64,000 nucleotides of DNA from Pipra filicauda (Eukaryota > Chordata > Aves > Passeriformes > Pipridae). The notes beneath the pieces were generated by a model, which saw only the letters and a list, made by a program, of their open reading frames with translations, was not told the origin of the DNA and did no database searches. Made by a program: the position numbers and the translations under genes. Where the stretch lies: contig NW_024104405.1 in assembly GCF_003945595.2 (NCBI RefSeq), forward strand, positions 293,287-357,286, read 5' to 3'. Of this stretch, positions 52,482 to 64,000 are shown in pieces; positions within the stretch are counted from its first letter, which is position 1; each line of letters begins with the position of its first letter.

Positions 52482-52482
52482 A
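52449..52482. repeat. (AAAT)n microsatellite
   Basis: About eight perfect AAAT (TAAA) units on the plus strand. Confidence 0.95.
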
Positions 52483-53268
52483 AAGGAGTAATAGGAATAA
52501 TAAGGGCAATACCTGGCACCGGCTGCGCGCTTTGCCTCCGCCGCCCGGCGCGCAGGCAGGGCCGTCTCCTGCTCCGCGGAGGCGCTGCTGACCACGAGCA
52601 GAAGATATTAATGGAGTTATAATTGAGGGATAACAGACCCGGCAGCACCTTCGCTGCTCGGGAGGGCTCGATGGCTTCCTTAAGCTAAAAAAAATTAAGT
52701 CGGGACTCAAAGCGAGAGGAGAGTTCCTCCCCCGCCAAGCCAAGGCTTGGGGCAGAAAAATTTATATTCCCTGGCTCCGAGCGGCGAGAGAAAACATCCC
52801 CCTCCCCATCCCTGAGCCGCGGCGCGGAGCCCCCGCCGCCCCCCGCGCATCGTCCGCGGATCCAGAGCCTTTGAGGGAGATCAATGGTTTGTTTCTGTTT
52901 TGGGGGAACGATTTCAAACAAACACACAATAAATCACCCCCAGGCCGCGGCCCGGCCGCTCCGCGGGTGCGCTCGGCCCGCGGAACCGCGGAGGCCCCGG
53001 CTCTTCTCTGCGGCTGGAGCTGCGCTCCGCCTGAATTCCCAGCTCCCTTCCAAAAGGGATTTTCACAGCCCCGTGCAGCTGCAGAGAACGGGGATTTAAT
53101 ACCCTTTCGCAAGTTCTGCAAGCTGCGTTTTCCCTTCTCGCTCCAAAAACGCTTTTCCAAGCACGCTGCAGCTTTCTGCACTTCCCCTTCCCTCCCCAAA
53201 TAGGTCAAATATAGAGGGGTTCTTTTAGGTTGGTTTCTTGGTTTGGGGTTTTTTTGTTTGGTTGTTTT

Positions 53269-53288
53269 TGTGTGTGTGTGTGTGTGTG
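53269..53288. repeat. (GT)10 microsatellite
   Basis: Ten TG/GT units within a longer G/T-rich tract (53221-53306). Confidence 0.95.
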
Positions 53289-53570
53289 CTTTTTTTGCTT
53301 GTTTTTAAATAACCAAAAAAAAAAAATACTCAGAGGATCCCAACCCAAACCCACCCGTATTTTAACCCCCGGATCACATCTTTCCCAAGCGGTAAAGTCC
53401 AGAGGGGTGTTCGCCCGGGGCCGCCGCACCGGCAGCTCCACAAATTGGTTTCTGAGAGAAAAAGAACCTGGACAAACAAGCCTCTGATCAAGCAGAAAAC
53501 TTTATCCTGGGAGTCAGATTGTTTCCCATCTAGTAATTCAACACATCGTCTTAGTACGAATCAGCAAATA

Positions 53571-53585
53571 TATATATATATATAT
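53571..53585. repeat. (AT)n microsatellite
   Basis: About eight AT units followed by GTACAT. Confidence 0.9.
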
Positions 53586-55479
53586 GTACATAACGAATTA
53601 AACAAAAAAATTAGGTAACCTATGAAATTTTGGTCCATACAAATAAACGTGGAAGGCAGGAGAGGGCAGTAGCTCAAGCAGAGGGACCTGTTATCCCTAC
53701 GAGCTCACAAACAATTGCAGTTTTCCCCTTTTTTCCCCAGTATCCAGTCCTAGTGGCTTTGCTACAGGGAGGGATTTGGGGGAGGACTGCAGCTCCTTCG
53801 CCTGGAGAGGAGAGACACCGGCACCCTCAGTGGGTGACAGCACCCTCCACAACAAAATCTTTATTTTCCAGTTAATTTGCCCATTTTATTTTAATTTCCC
53901 CCCCTGAACTCTAACCCTCTCATTTGGAGCTGCTCTCCTCACGGTTGGCCGGACACAGGTTTGGTTTTTGCCTCCGTGCTCTTGGCTCCACCGTTCCTAT
54001 AAAATACGGAGCCGAATTATAATTAATATTATTCTCCATCCCCTGCCAGAGGCGCGGAGCAGTCCGTGTGTCCGTCCTGCCGAGGTGGGAGAACAATTCT
54101 CCATCACCGACAGCTTCTCACGGCTGAGCCCGAATTTACAAACTCAAGATACCCCCGTGCCAAGTTTTTTTTCGGTTTAATATCGCACAAGCCTAAAGAA
54201 AGAGATGCCCCAGAGCTCTCTGCAAGCATTAAGATCCTCTAAAGCTCTTTGCAGAAGCGCCGATTATCCAGATAATAAATATCTATTTTATCCTCACGGT
54301 CTTCCCTCTACGTCTGGTTTTATTTGGGACTTGTTCCCATTAGTTTTTCGGCTGCGTAAAAGGGATCCAGCCCCAGCCCGGGGCTCCGAGGGGAGCGACC
54401 CGAGGGCTGGGAAGCCTTCACGGACAGAGCGCCCTGTTTTTTTCCAAACACCCTATTCCAGTTCATCCCAGCAAACGCTCCAGCTACTTTCCAGGAACAG
54501 GAAAAAAGGGAGAAAAGCTCTTTGCCAAACTATTCGCAAGCGCACTTCAAAACAAATGAGTTGCCTACTAAAACTTAATGTTGTACAAGATGTCTATTTG
54601 TCTACATTAGATTTTAAGCAGCTGTTCGTATGCTCAAACCCACCCACCCCCCCCCTCTCGCGAATTTAACCGAAGAGGGGGAAGCAAAGAGATAAAACAG
54701 AGAGTTGTTTATTTTCCCGGCTCCTCCGGGCTCCCCGCTCTGCGCTGGAGCGGAGCCTCCGCGCTCAGGGCTGCGCGGAGCGGCGCGGCCGGCCCTGCAC
54801 GAACGGCTCTTTCCCTTGAGCCGGGCTTAAATCGGTTCTTTGTTCCCTGGGAAGAGGGGGAAAAAAAAAAGAAAAAAAAAAAAAGGAGAAAAAACCACCG
54901 AGAAACCGAGAGATGGGGGGGGGGGGAAACCAGACAAAAGAGGAGCGCGGGTGTCCGCGCCCCCCCCCCCCCCGGCTCGGCCGCCTCAGTCTGGCCTTAT
55001 CGGAGCCCAGCGTTAAGAGGAGATAATTTGGACCGTGAGAGTGGGGTGGTTTGGGTTTGGATTTGTTGTTTCCCCCTCTCCCACCCAAGCGCTGGAGCAA
55101 ACCCCCCCCTGCCCGAAGCGCCGGGGTGGCTGCGGGGAGCCCCCCGCCCCAGAGCCCGGCTCCCACCGCCGCTCCCTCGGTCAGCCCGGCGGAGGAGCCA
55201 CGGCAAGAGGAAAAAAAATCCTAAAACTAATACGTGAGATACGAGTTTTCGCTGTTAGAAACGGCGGGGTTTGCCGGGGGAGCCGCGGGTCGGGAAAGCG
55301 ACTCCCCCCTTCAAAACCCATCCCCAAAACCCCCCCGCAACATCTCGCCCCATTCCTCCTCACAACGCTGCTTTCTCTGTGTTTTTCCTCAGTCCCTTTC
55401 CGTGTCTGTGGGACAAACCCGTTGGGAATCCCAGCTCCCAACCCCAAAATCCAGCATCTCTCTCCCAGGATCAGCACAA

Positions 55480-55530
55480 GCTGTACACACTATACACATA
55501 CCCACACTGCACATACACACACATTTCCTG
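55480..55530. repeat. Imperfect (CA)n tract
   Basis: A degenerate CACA/TACACA-rich stretch on the plus strand. Confidence 0.7.
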
Positions 55531-55779
55531 CCTCGCTGAGCTATTCCACTACGATTTACTCCACTCATTCTACATCCCTCATTAATCTCGCTTGCCAAAT
55601 TAAACCGTTTCTCTTCTGCTGCACGGAATTTTTTTTTTTCAATTTTTTTTTTTTTTTTCAAGGGAAAGGGGGTATTTTCCAAGCTGCTTTCACACAGCAT
55701 CCGATCTCGCCCTTCCCATCTCCTCCAGTTTTTTTGCTTGGCAGGATGGGACCCCTAAAATTCTTTCCCCTCATTGTTC

Positions 55780-56540
55780 GATAATTAGAGAGCCGAGGTC
55801 TGTAGGGAGAGGTAATAGGGGATTTTTTATTAAAGCAACTGACATATCGTGGGGCGAGGGGGGGGAAGATAAACTTGCCGACACACAAGCCCTTCTTCGA
55901 GGTTTTAAATATGTTTGCTCGAAGCCAAAATCCGTTGCTTTTTACTCGCGAAAAAAACAAACCAAACAACTACAAGCGGGAGGTTAATAGCTTAAATGAG
56001 AGACTCGGGCAAGGAATGCAGGATCGACTCCCTCCCCCCATTAATAGCCTTAAACGACTTTACATTTTTATACCGGGAGTTGAGTACTCGAGAACTCTGA
56101 GCGTGTTTGTAAGACTAGAAAGATCTATTGAGAGACTTTCCTTTTTTTAATAGCGCATTAATGTTTCCCAAGACTTCGTATTAACTCAAGAATCACTGAA
56201 GGTCGATTTGTAAGTGTCTGGACACTATAAAAGTGTTTGTAAAGCAAAGTCAGTTGCGTGCATTAAAATAAGGAGGTTCCTTTGTGAGATTTCATGCCAG
56301 GCCAGGAGCCCTTTTAAATGCTATTCAACTGCCTCATTAGAAGGAGCTAACAGGAGTCAGGCCTCCTCTTTAACCCCCCTCCCCCCCCCCCGTGTCCTCC
56401 CCTCAAATCAGCCCTTTAATACATAGACTGGCAGATTAGGGGCTTTTAAAAGCTGGCTCTGTCCCGGATAGCCGGTTTCCTATCCTGCTATTGTGACAGC
56501 TCTTCCCTGCTATCAATTACATCCCACCCCAAGCTGACCA
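55780..56540. promoter_or_regulatory. Candidate cis-regulatory block, homeodomain-site rich
   Basis: Complex AT-rich DNA includes CGATAATTAGAGAG, GGTAATAGGGG, CCCATTAATAGCC, TAGCGCATTAATGTTTCC, CGTATTAACTC and CTATCAATTACATCCC. ATTA/TAAT cores occur repeatedly over about 700 bases. Only short simple repeats intervene (G and C runs at about 55856-55865 and 56376-56391). It is the most repeat-free AT-rich block in the distal half. Enhancer function is inferred. Confidence 0.35.
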
Positions 56541-56749
56541 CCCCTCCCGTCCCCTCCACCGGCTCCCCGAGGGGCTGAGCCCCGGCTGCCCCGCACCTCC
56601 CCCCGGGCCCGAGAAACGAGGGGACCCGTCCCTTCCTTTCCCCTCTCGCTTCCCCTCCCCCCCCCAAAAAAATTAAAAAATAGTATGCCTGCACCCGAAA
56701 ATCCGTTTCCGAATAGATTAACAACCCCCCCGTGTTAACACCGGCTCTG

Positions 56750-56960
56750 TTCTTTTTCTTATTAGATCGTGGAGATGAAGGAGGTGCGGGGGGGGGGGGG
56801 GGAAGGTTGGTCACCATTATCTGCACTCCACATGTTCTCTGTGGGTATATATAAAATATAGGAATGGAGTCCCCTTTAAGTAGTTCTTTTATGACTTGTT
56901 TTAACAGAAAGCACAGAATAAGTCGATGTTTGATATTACAATATAAAACACATTTGTGGT
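56750..56960. promoter_or_regulatory. Candidate cis-regulatory block
   Basis: Complex sequence around a G13 run includes TTATTAGATCGTGG, CACCATTATCTGCAC (GATA core on minus), and AGAATAAGTCGATGTTTGATA. This is motif-based only. Confidence 0.25.
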
Positions 56961-59900
56961 ATGCTGGGGGCTGGCTTGTTCCTCCCTCCTTCCCCCAGTT
57001 CTGTTCCTCACCCAAATCTGGTCCAGACCCCACCCCTCTCAGTCAGACGGGCACAGACCTTCCACCTGAAACAGTGTCCTCCCTGGTCCACAGCCACGCA
57101 GAGGTTCAGTGCTTTGAAAGAGAATTTGGGCTTGCAAACATAAACCTCCAGTTCTTTATTATTATTATTGCTACTAGGCATAATGTTGGAATCATAATTC
57201 TCTGTTTATATGAGGGCCTGGATTCAAAAAGCCTATTGGAGCCTGATAGAACAGAACTACATATAAATCTGAAATCAAAGCCAAACATGTCCTAATAAAA
57301 ACTAACCCAACGCAAAAATCTGGTGGGGAAACAGCAAAGCCATTCTCTCTCCCATATACCAAACCCCCAGTCCATAATGACATAACAATAATTAAAAAGA
57401 ACCCCAGGCTGGCCACAAATACAGCCCAAAAATGCCATGTGCAGTCTTGAATGTGTGGGCAGAAAGGCCAAGTGTCAAGAGAAAAAGCACAGACAAGAAC
57501 TCGCTCGGGGCACTTGGTTTTGCAAAGGCTCTCAGGGCTGTGGCTCAGGAGGAGCTGCAGACATTTCACACGGGATGAGGGCTCATCCCCGCTCTAAACC
57601 TAAACCCATCTCCCTTGGAAAGTCTGTGTGATTCTATTTTTAATCAGAACCCCAAGGTCTCCTCCTCTGACACAGGGACAGATCTTTGAGGACACAATTA
57701 GAGCCAATCGCAAACCGTCGCCTTGCCACTGACATGAAATAGGTTTGCTTAGAGCAAAGTCCCTCTTCAACCAGGGGAGAAAGATGAGTGGAGTTTGGCC
57801 CATGAGGAAGCCTCAGGAGGTTCAGACCCCACAGAGATATGACAAAGGACACTAGGACGAAACAAAGCAGCATTTGAACCGATTCAACCTTAAATCTGGG
57901 CTATTCCTACATCAGGGAGGGATCCTGATGCAGGTGAAGTGTTCCAGAGAATGGCATTCCACAACTGACCATCATTTCGTGTTCATGCCTTCAGCCCTTC
58001 CTCACAGTCCTCACAGTTCCCCTGCCCTCACAGAGAACAAACAAAATTCCTGATTTTCAGGGCCAAATATGACCTTCTTTTCACGTGAGCTCAGCCACCA
58101 AGCCCTGATGACAGTCGTGTCTTAGGCTGGAAGGTCCCAATTCAGCAATGCACCCCCATCAGCAAACCACTTCAGCACCTGCTTAACTTTGGGGCTGGAT
58201 TAAAACAGCCTCCAGAACATGCTTTCAATTTATTAATAGTTTAAAGCAGCAGGAACAGATTGCAGGGGCTGGAATTTAGAAACCCCGCTGCACTGGGATC
58301 GGTATGGGGGGGAAAGCAACCCAAAAATCAAAAAGATAATTATTTAGGTGGGAAAAAAAAAAAAAGTAAAGATGGATGAAAAAGTAAAAAGTATGAAAGT
58401 CCCCTCAAATAGTTATATTTTAAAAGAAATGCCTCTGCCCACTCCCCCCCCCCCCAGCATATTTCAAGCACTTTGGATGTTTGTGTCTGTCTCCCTTTCA
58501 AGGAACCCCGAGCACATGAATGGGCAGAGCAGCAGAATGAATGGGACACTTCAAAGAAAATGAAAACCATTACTGGGAAATCTGTTTATAGAGAGGATGA
58601 ATGATTATGAGAGAAGATGCCAGCAGAGAGAGAACACAAGTGAGGGTGCTCTCTGCACAGTGCACTACATAACTCAGGGGGGTTCAGACCTCTCCTTAGC
58701 AGTACACCCTTGTATAAATTTGGGGTGAAAAGCCCCCTCCTGCCCCCCTTAGTCTTTCCAGCAAGTCCAGAGCCCCCTACAATGCCACAGGACCCCTGTG
58801 CACCTGCTCCTGAGCCCCCTGTGGGGAGACACCCCCCCCTCCCTCCCAATGTCAAGATAGGATATTAAAAGAAATTATTCCCATTGCCTGGTGTAGATGA
58901 GAAATGGATAAACAACATGTCAGTCACGTTCCAAGTGGGTAAACTCCATTTACCCTCGACACCACCACACAGAGACCCTGCCCTGAGAACTGCAGATTTT
59001 ATCTGAACCTCACAACATTCTCACAGAGTCTCATCCATCTCCTCGTGCTGAGTTTGCAGAGAGCTCTGCACTGCACGTGCACTGCCCAGGCACCAGAAAA
59101 TCTGCCTTGGTTCCTCTGGACCCCGGTGCAAACTCTTCTGAATCCATCCAGCCCAATTGCTGGCAGCCAAACCAGCAACTGGGCATCTTTTTTGGGGGGA
59201 ATAAAAAAGGCTGACAACTTTTCCCCCCTTGGTACTGATTGTACAACCGGTGCAATCTTCCACACAGGGAGCCCAAGAGATTTCCATGCCTTCACTCAGC
59301 ACCTAAAGCCACATCTACCAGGGCAGAGCAAACAGCCCCTTGTCATCCCCACCTTCATCACCCTCACTCAGCAGGGCAGATGTGTCCAGACACACAAGGG
59401 GTGGACAAATGCAAGGCTCACCCCCCAAAATCAGCGATGTGGTCCAATCTTCCCTGCTGGGAGATAAAAAAGAGAGACAGGCAAGTCATACAGCCCCTGG
59501 TAACAGGGCAGTAAAGCCCTATTTAGAGCCACAGCCTAAATGGAGTGAGGAGATGGCAGCAGAAAATAGCCCCCAGTCACCCTTGTTGTTTTTGGCATAA
59601 AGAGGCAGAAAATATTTGTCCTTCTTCGAATACTGAGAATATTTGGACCATGACCAGTGTGGTTTTCACAGCACTCTCAGGAGACGCAGAGAGATGAACA
59701 CCAGCATCCCTGGGGCTGGCTCAGAGGCATGTGAGATGCAAACATTAGTCCTCCAAGAGCTCAAGGAATGATGTTAATACAGTGTCACTCAGAGCACCAG
59801 CTGATGGAGCCACCAGTTTTTCCCCTGTCACTGACTTCTTCAGGAGAAAAAATATCCTTCCTAGGCATGCCCAGGATAATGGAAGACCCCGAGGCAGTTT

Positions 59901-62555
59901 GATGGCTTTTTCTAGAATGGTCCATATTCCCCAGGGTCCATTTAGCAAGGCAAAGGCAGAGCTTGGACCGTGCTATCGCCCCAAGCCCTCCAAACAGCAT
60001 CATGCTCAAAGAAAAGCAACAACTGGTCTGTCACTGGCAAATATGGCCGGTAATCTGCCTGCTAAAGACCTTCCTTGGAGCCTCTACTGACCTGCCATCT
60101 GTCTGGTCCTCCCCTCTCCATAGGATCTCCACTTTGGCAGTGAGTCAGAGCCCCTGCCCACCCAGCTCCGGCCCGATGCCGCCGTTTCACGTCGGTGGGC
60201 ACCGTCACCCCTCTGCCACTCCAGTCATCTCCCATTACAATTTGGACTTGGATAATCAAAAGTGAAACATGAAAGCGGGCTGGGCTCCAGCTGGGTGCGA
60301 AGGCAGAGGCCGTGCCAAGCAGATTTCAGTGCCTTGTTTCATCTGCTCCTCCCGAGGGAAGGGCGGAGAGCGCGGGTCAGTGATGGATCGGCTCCGTGTG
60401 GGACACCCTCTTGCAGTGCTCATGTCTCATCTCGCCAAAGTGGTAATAATTCAGTGATAATAATAGGTTTACCAAGAGGGCTTCACCTATTCTTAACCAT
60501 TTAAACACCTGATTTAAGCTGTTTCACAGATCAAGCAGATAAAGTGTTCTTTCCATCCTTGTGCCTGGATACACTTGGGCACGAGGCACCAGAAAAGCCC
60601 TGAAACAGCCCAATTTCGCTGCTGCTTCTTCTGAGCTTGGGTGCACAGTGCTCTGTGCAGGTGGATTCTGTGTGCTGACTGCCCTAATCCTCAGTTCCTG
60701 CCCCGGGAAACATCTCCAGCTCCTTACAAAGAGGCCCTTCAGGTGAACTGACCACCAGCTGATACCATAACACCAATGCCAACCCACAGGCTGTGACAGA
60801 AAAAGAGGGAGAGGAAAAAAAACCACCAGCACTTCCCATTCCTTATTCCTGGATAACCTTCCATCGGGATCATTCCCCATGGGTGACCACACAAGCGTGG
60901 GGAAAGCTGCCAGACACAGAGACACAATGAGAAAGCCCTCAGGCCTCACTCCCAAGGTTTACCACGACGTCACCAGAGCCCCCGGCCGTGTATTTATCTA
61001 ACGGGAATAAACGATCGGGAACCACAAATGGCAAAATTATAAATATGTCTGGAGAGGTGACATCATAACAAATGAGATGAGAACAGAGCTCCAGTGGCTT
61101 GTGTCGTCATCACAACCCTGGGTGAGTGCACAAGCTCAGATACAATTCCACAGCTTTTGTTGGGGGTGGATTGTGTGGGTTTTTTTTGTTTTAAATAAAT
61201 AAAAGACACTAGTAGGGTTTCTCTCCATCCTGCTTTCCCTTCCACAGGCCAGCTCCCATATTTACCATCTTCCCTTTTTTTCCAGAGGTATTGAAACCTA
61301 CCCTAACACAAATTATACTCTCAAAAGAAAGGACTAGCAATTTAAGGTCATTAAGTAAAGGTTTTCTGGATGAAAACCATAAAAGAACACGAGGATACGA
61401 AAGTTACTGGGTTTGTACCTAAGCAGTTTTTGAAGAGTGAAGATAGTAAGGAAAAGAGAAAGACATCAGATTTTATGTCAGCCCAGCATCTTATTTTGAA
61501 CTTGGCTTGGAGGGATGCTGAGCAACTCCATGTTTCACTAGTTTTATAGAAACACTGGGGGGTTCAGGATTGCAGGCCACCCTTAAAAGAGCAAGGATTG
61601 AAGGAAAACTTTCCAGAAAGCCCAAGTTTGTGGCACAGATGTCAAAGCATTACTAGAGGAAAAAGAAATCAGTGGAACCCAGATTTTGAAGTCACTTTAA
61701 TTCCTTCAAATTTTCCATCCAAGGTAGCTCAGGCATGTGGCTAATGCTGAGGTCTTATGTGCCACTGCTAGGCCTCAGAACGGCACAAAAATCCACATTG
61801 CAAAGTTCAGCAGGACTTGGGATGCTGAAACTTGTTCATCTGCTATGGAAATCCCAGTCTGAAGCTGGGTAACTAAACTGGAACCAGCCCTGGGAGGCAG
61901 AACTTCTCCTGCCACGAACGGCAGCGACATCCCCAAGTGGAAACAAAACCTCACCTCCTTCTCCTTCAGAGCTGGAGAGAGACTGGTGTGGGAGGCAGGA
62001 ATTGGCCCACTGGGTAAATCACAGGGTTGAAAGTCTTTTCCCCAAGCTTTGCTGGGCTCCAAGTCAAAGGAATACAGCTGGGTCCACATCCATGCAGGAA
62101 AGTGAATTTACTGACAACAGCTTTCCTTTTCTTACGAGGATTTTTTTTCTTTTTTTCCAGTCCACAGAGTCAGTTCTGCAAACCACATGCTGGCCTGAGC
62201 CTTGGGAGGCCAAATCACTATTTCTTTCCCCCTGCACAGATTTCCTACACGACACTGGCCTGTCCTACAGCACCTCTGTCCAGGTAGGGAGCTCTGGCAC
62301 AAGGAAAACACACTGCAGGGATTAGGGCAACCCATTTTGGAAGCCAAGCAGTTTATATGCCTGAAAACCTGGGAATCTACAGCTGAAGCTTTGCAGGGGC
62401 TTCCTATTCCTACACCCAGACAGCACCAAACAGCAGCTCAAATCTCACAAAGGGGATTTTTCCAGACCCCCAAGCCCATCCTGGCTTCTGATACAAACCA
62501 AAGGTTCAAACCCCTCCAAACTCCAGCACAGCTTTGCTCCGAGATGCAAGCTCTA
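56961..62555. other. CpG-poor intergenic DNA
   Basis: No gene, RNA gene or clear interspersed repeat was recognised. Small simple tracts occur (ATT repeats near 57160-57170; C13 at 58445-58457). Open frames, including a 125-codon minus-strand one at 57192-57569, have no recognisable domain. Confidence 0.55.
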
Positions 62556-62559
62556 GGTT

Positions 62560-63110
62560 TTAATGGTGTATTTACTGATGAGGTGAAATATGAATCTGGT
62601 TTTGACTTTAAAAAGCCAATTGTATTTTGGGGGCGGAGGGAGGGGGGAAGGGGTGCTCTGACCTGACCCGCTAATCTCTTTTTCTTCCTTTAAAGTTGTC
62701 TTCTAAATCTGAACATTAAAGGTGATTAGATACCTAAGGGACTTCCCATGTCATTAGTTAATACTTTAGAGCTTGTTTTGGTTCCAGCTAGCAGTAATGC
62801 AGAGCCCTTTTGATAATACATCACCCTGCTCAAATATGCCTGCACAGTCTCCAGATGATGTACCCCACCCGTGTCTGCCTCTGTACAGCTCACAGATTGG
62901 AAGGGTTGGAGACGAGTTTAATTTAAAGATGAGCCGCCCTTGGGCTGCCAAAGGAAATGGCGTGTCAGCTACGTCAAAAATAGATACTGTTGTGCAGATA
63001 TATGGAGGGAGAGATGGACGCTGCCAGTGCTATCAATTACCTGGATTGCCTTTAAATGTCAAAGCAAATCCTTACCCATTCCTTCTCTAAAACCTAAATC
63101 ACCCGGAGAG
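62560..63110. promoter_or_regulatory. Candidate cis-regulatory block near the window end
   Basis: Complex AT-rich DNA includes GGTGTATTTACTGATGAGG, TGACCTGACCCGCTAATC (overlapping nuclear-receptor half-sites), AAAGGTGATTAGATAC, TTTTGATAATACATC and GTGCTATCAATTACCTGG. No simple repeats interrupt it apart from a G-rich patch at 62628-62650. It lies in the direction of TBX3 and could be a shared TBX5/TBX3 enhancer. This is inference. Confidence 0.3.
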
Positions 63111-64000
63111 ACAAGGTCGACCCGAGCGGGCTGGAATGCTGGGAGAGGAAAACGTGGACACAGCGTTGCGTGTGTGAGGGGATAATTTGTGTGCACGCAC
63201 TGAGGAGGACCCAAGGAGCATTAAAAGCATGTTGGCTCACGGATTCCGATTCGGGAACGGCGTTGCTTGGGTTTTCAGGTGTCATCAAAAACAGTCCCCA
63301 AAAGAAAGATCCTCTCCAAGTCAATAAAAGTGGCCTTCTGGACTAAATATATTTAAAATTCCCATGCTGCTCCTATTTTGCATTGTTTCAGGTTGGGTTT
63401 GGTTTTTTTTTTTCTCCTGGGGGGATATAGGTGCCTCTGACAGAGTCAAAAGAAACCCCACAAATCTGAAGTGCCTCTGGGGAAAAGCAGAGCAGGTTAT
63501 CTCTGTAAATACTTTTCCCCTCTCGCTGCTGAGCAAATCATACAAGCATAACATATGTGCACCTACATATCTGCATCCTTCAAGGCAGACCTCCTGGGAA
63601 ACAGCATGAAATGATCCCTTGGGAAGGGGCCCCAGCCCTTTCGGGAACAGGATATGGGGGAAATTGAGGAGTGGAGGGGGGGGGGGGAAGGGGAAATCAT
63701 CAAATCCTACAGGTGGGTAAATAAAAGGAGACACAGTTTATTACAATAGAGAGGCAAACATAAGGTTTAAGCTTGGTCTCTTAAGAAATGAGGTTTCTGC
63801 AATCAGCCTGCACGTGGGATACATATATAAAATATAAATAAAACAAACATACTCATCTCCCCCGTCTCCAATAACTTCCAAATTTGTTGGCCAATTCCAG
63901 CCCAGCTTGCTGGAGGGGGCAGAGGTCTTACAGCTCCTACAAGTTTTATGAAAATAGGGCCCTCTCCTGTATCCTGAGGCCTATTAATGCCCACACTGAA
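63111..64000. other. Intergenic DNA to window end
   Basis: No gene was recognised. It contains a T-run (63404-63413) and a G-run (63679-63687). No TBX3 exon or 3' UTR feature could be identified. Confidence 0.55.

Larger units (their letters stand above)
52140..55480. other. Third CpG-rich domain
   Basis: CpG-dense parts at 52250-52440, 52530-52680, 52780-53010 and 54720-55290 are separated by simple-sequence tracts. The candidate functions are a lncRNA promoter or a distal CpG-island enhancer. No protein-coding similarity was seen in either strand. Confidence 0.45.

Noticed and set aside
57192..57569. 125-codon hydrophobic open frame, minus strand
   Set aside because: A possible membrane segment is seen in translation, but there is no start context, splice or family support. 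Chance is most likely.
56961..64000. TBX3 3' exons
   Set aside because: TBX3 is expected in this direction, but no T-box or TBX3 C-terminal peptide could be read on either strand.

Overview
The window is vertebrate nuclear DNA, most likely from a bird. It carries the 5' half of the T-box transcription factor gene TBX5 on the minus strand, followed by about 50 kb of non-coding DNA upstream of it. Four TBX5 coding exons can be read without ambiguity (minus strand: 6173-6027, 4436-4342, 1753-1634, 732-585). All have consensus GT/AG sites, compatible phases and no frame break. Together they give residues 1-170, with numbering that matches human TBX5 (Q49, G80 and G125 fall at the same positions). 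The rest of the T-box and the C-terminal half lie beyond position 1, outside the window. Avian origin is inferred from the N-terminal sequence of TBX5, a compact CpG-rich gene body, and CR1 non-LTR retrotransposon remnants with almost no other interspersed repeats.

Layout. 1-6202: TBX5 exons 5 to 2 and introns, with a GC-rich minisatellite in intron 4. 6203 to about 20 kb: intron 1, 5' untranslated exon(s) and promoter region. This part is CpG-rich with many homopolymer and dinucleotide tracts. The first exon cannot be fixed from sequence alone, but several strong minus-strand splice donors are candidates. About 20-30.5 kb: CpG-poor, no genes seen. About 30.5-37.6 kb: a second CpG-rich domain. 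About 37.7-51.5 kb: CpG-poor, with two CR1 remnants near its start. About 51.5-56.5 kb: a motif-dense AT-rich block, a third CpG-rich domain, and further AT-rich blocks. 56.5-64 kb: CpG-poor, with one more candidate regulatory block at 62.56-63.1 kb.

In other vertebrates the region upstream of TBX5 leads towards the 3' end of TBX3 and is filled with heart and limb enhancers and an antisense lncRNA. No TBX3 exon was recognised. The distal sequence is therefore best read as a regulatory landscape. I mark motif clusters (GATA, CArG/SRF, MEF2, nuclear-receptor repeats) and AT-rich complex blocks as candidates only, because conservation cannot be measured from one sequence. I found no convincing new protein-coding gene, RNA gene, CRISPR array or prokaryote-type system.
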